Shown here one piece after another: positions 62,745 through 64,000 of a stretch of DNA of 64,000 nucleotides. The notes beneath the pieces were generated by a model. That model saw only the letters and a program-made list of their open reading frames with translations. It was not told where the DNA came from and did no database searches. The stretch is from Variovorax sp. WS11. GTDB lineage: Bacteria; Pseudomonadota; Gammaproteobacteria; Burkholderiales; Burkholderiaceae_C. The stretch is from contig NZ_JAAGOW010000001.1 in NCBI RefSeq assembly GCF_010499245.1, forward strand, positions 3,038,001 through 3,102,000, given 5' to 3'. The number at the start of each line of letters is the position of its first letter. Position 1 is the first letter of the stretch. Position numbers and translations under genes: made by a program.

Positions 62745-64000
62745 GGTCCACCATCGCCTGGCCGATGGCCTGCCGGTCGGCCGGCTGCGCGAACTCGGCC
62801 ACGATGCGGCCGCGCGTCATCACGCCCACGCGGTCGGCCAGCGCCAGCACCTCGTCGAGGTCCTCGCTGATCAGCAGCACGGCCGCCCCGGCATCGCGCG
62901 CGGCGCGCAGCCGCGCATGCACGTCGGCGCCGGCGCGCACGTCCAGCCCGCGGCTGGGGCTGTGGGCCAGCACCAGGCGCGGCGACTTGCCGAACTCGCG
63001 CGCCAGCACCAGCTTCTGCGCGTTGCCGCCCGACAGCAGCGCGGCCTTCTGCGCGACCGAGCGCGCGCCCTGCACGTCGAAGGCGGCGACGGCCGCGCGC
63101 GCATCGGCGTCCATCGCCCGGCGCTTCAGGCGCCACGCCGGGCCGTAGCGCCCGCTGTGGACCTGGCCGATGCCGTAGTTCTCGGCCACCGAGAGGCCGC
63201 CCGCCAGCGCGAGGCCGTAGCGGTCGGCCGGGATGGCGGCCAGGCCCAGCGCGCGGCGCGCGGGCGCCGGCGTGCGCAGGAGATCGCCATGGCCTTCGAG
63301 CGCGATCTCGCCTTCGGCATCGTCTGCCATGCCCATGATCGCCCCCGCCAGCTCCCCCTGGCCGTTGCCGCCGACGCCGGCCAGCCCGTAGATCTCGCCG
63401 GCGCGCAGTTCGAGGTCGATGCTGTCGAGCACGCGGCGGCCCTGCAGCGCGGGCGAACGCAGGCCGCGCACCGCGAGCCGCACCGGGCCGGGCGTCGCGC
63501 GTGTCGAACCGGCGGCCGGCGCGGTGATCGATTCGCCGACCGTCAGCCGGACCAGCTCGGCCACCGGCATCTGCTTCGGGTCCACCGTCGCGACCGTGCG
63601 GCCGCCGCGCATCACGGTCACGCGGTCGGCATGGCGTTTGACGTCGGCCATCTTGTGCGTGACCAGCACCACCGCCGCTCCGCGCCGCGCCAGCGCCTGC
63701 ACGGTCGAGAGCAGGCGCTCGGCCTCGCTGTCGGTCAGCACCGCGGTGGGCTCGTCGAGGATCAGGATGCGCGCGCCGGCCAGCAGCACCTTGAGGATCT
63801 CGACGCGCTGCTGCTCGGCCACCGAGAGCCGGTCCACGCGCTGCGCCGGATCGATGTCGAAGCCGAGCGCCTGCGCCTGCTCGCGGATGGCCGCCTCGAT
63901 GCGCCGCAGGCGCTTGCGGTGGCTCTCGAAGCCCTCGGCGGCGGGCGCAGTCAACAGGACGTTCTGCGCCACCGTGAAGGACCGCACCAGCCGGAAATGC
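62737..64000 (-). CDS. Nucleoside/BmpA-type ABC transporter ATPase (YufO-like), cut at right edge
   Basis: C-terminal 420 residues of a double ATPase; the first Walker A lies outside the window. Visible: the Q-loop region RSFTVAQNVLL, signature LSVAEQQRVEILKVLL, Walker B ILILDEPTAVLT, H-loop VTHKMADV, second-domain GLAGVGGNGQGELAGAIMG, then LLSGGNAQKLVLAREF and the Walker B-like LVLAHSPSRGLDV. The degenerate second domain (AHSPS in place of DEPT) is normal for this CUT2/YufO group. It is the first gene of the operon inside the window; the BmpA-like SBP is likely just beyond the right edge. Confidence 0.9.
   Translation of the reverse strand, partial: HFRLVRSFTVAQNVLLTAPAAEGFESHRKRLRRIEAAIREQAQALGFDIDPAQRVDRLSVAEQQRVEILKVLLAGARILILDEPTAVLTDSEAERLLSTVQALARRGAAVVLVTHKMADVKRHADRVTVMRGGRTVATVDPKQMPVAELVRLTVGESITAPAAGSTRATPGPVRLAVRGLRSPALQGRRVLDSIDLELRAGEIYGLAGVGGNGQGELAGAIMGMADDAEGEIALEGHGDLLRTPAPARRALGLAAIPADRYGLALAGGLSVAENYGIGQVHSGRYGPAWRLKRRAMDADARAAVAAFDVQGARSVAQKAALLSGGNAQKLVLAREFGKSPRLVLAHSPSRGLDVRAGADVHARLRAARDAGAAVLLISEDLDEVLALADRVGVMTRGRIVAEFAQPADRQAIGQAMVDHG

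Overview
The window is GC-rich, densely coded DNA from a betaproteobacterium, most likely a Comamonadaceae member close to Variovorax. The evidence is the atp operon order and sequences, the abundant Bug/TctC receptors, the family style of LipA/LipB/YbeD, and the short palindromic repeats. The assignment rests on protein recognition, not on any 16S sequence. No tRNA, rRNA, CRISPR array or phage is visible. No gene-free stretch exceeds 300 bases.

Layout. 1-3.7 kb: tail of a Spy/CpxP-like chaperone, a DUF4260 membrane protein, a CpxRA-like two-component pair and an AraC regulator. 3.9-11 kb: a complete branched-chain amino-acid-type ABC importer (SBP, LivH, LivM, LivG, LivF) followed by a salicylaldehyde/vanillin-type aldehyde dehydrogenase and an NADP-dependent reductase. 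11-12.6 kb: a DMT exporter and an AraC regulator. 12.6-17.2 kb: a divergent cassette with a GntR/UTRA regulator, twin operator palindromes, a PurB/CMLE-type lyase, an orphan Bug receptor and a FumC-type lyase. 17.2-21.9 kb: an acyl-CoA ligase and an SLC13-type permease gene cut in two by an IS1634-family element, with a 6-bp target duplication that restores the frame when removed. 21.9-24.7 kb: lipoate genes lipA-lipB-ybeD-dat. 24.9-32.1 kb: atpIBEFHAGDC with a strong terminator.

32.3-38.2 kb: a ROK regulator, a ribose-type sugar ABC importer and a Gfo/Idh/MocA dehydrogenase. 38.1-45.4 kb: small and housekeeping genes (nucleoside deoxyribosyltransferase, a paralogous pair of unknown proteins, a B3/B4-domain protein, a Bug receptor, a disordered protein, NadE, DUF3606, DUF3617). 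45.5-52.1 kb: the Exo-Lig-Lhr-MPE DNA-repair quartet followed by a cyclic-nucleotide-domain protein. 52.1-54.2 kb: LemA-YgcG-TPM. 54.25-55.06 kb: a Rossmann-fold protein. 55-64 kb (minus strand): a tightly coupled nine-gene run with a BmpA/nucleoside-type ABC importer (cut by the right edge), a cysteine hydrolase, an IPNS-like Fe(II)/2OG oxygenase and a polyamine-type ABC importer.

The most interesting items are the nine-gene two-importer operon with an oxygenase and amidohydrolase between the importers; the two-lyase cassette whose FumC-type enzyme carries a PurB-style KRNP loop; the paralogous pair at 39 kb; and palindromic repeats that sit in frame inside three protein genes.
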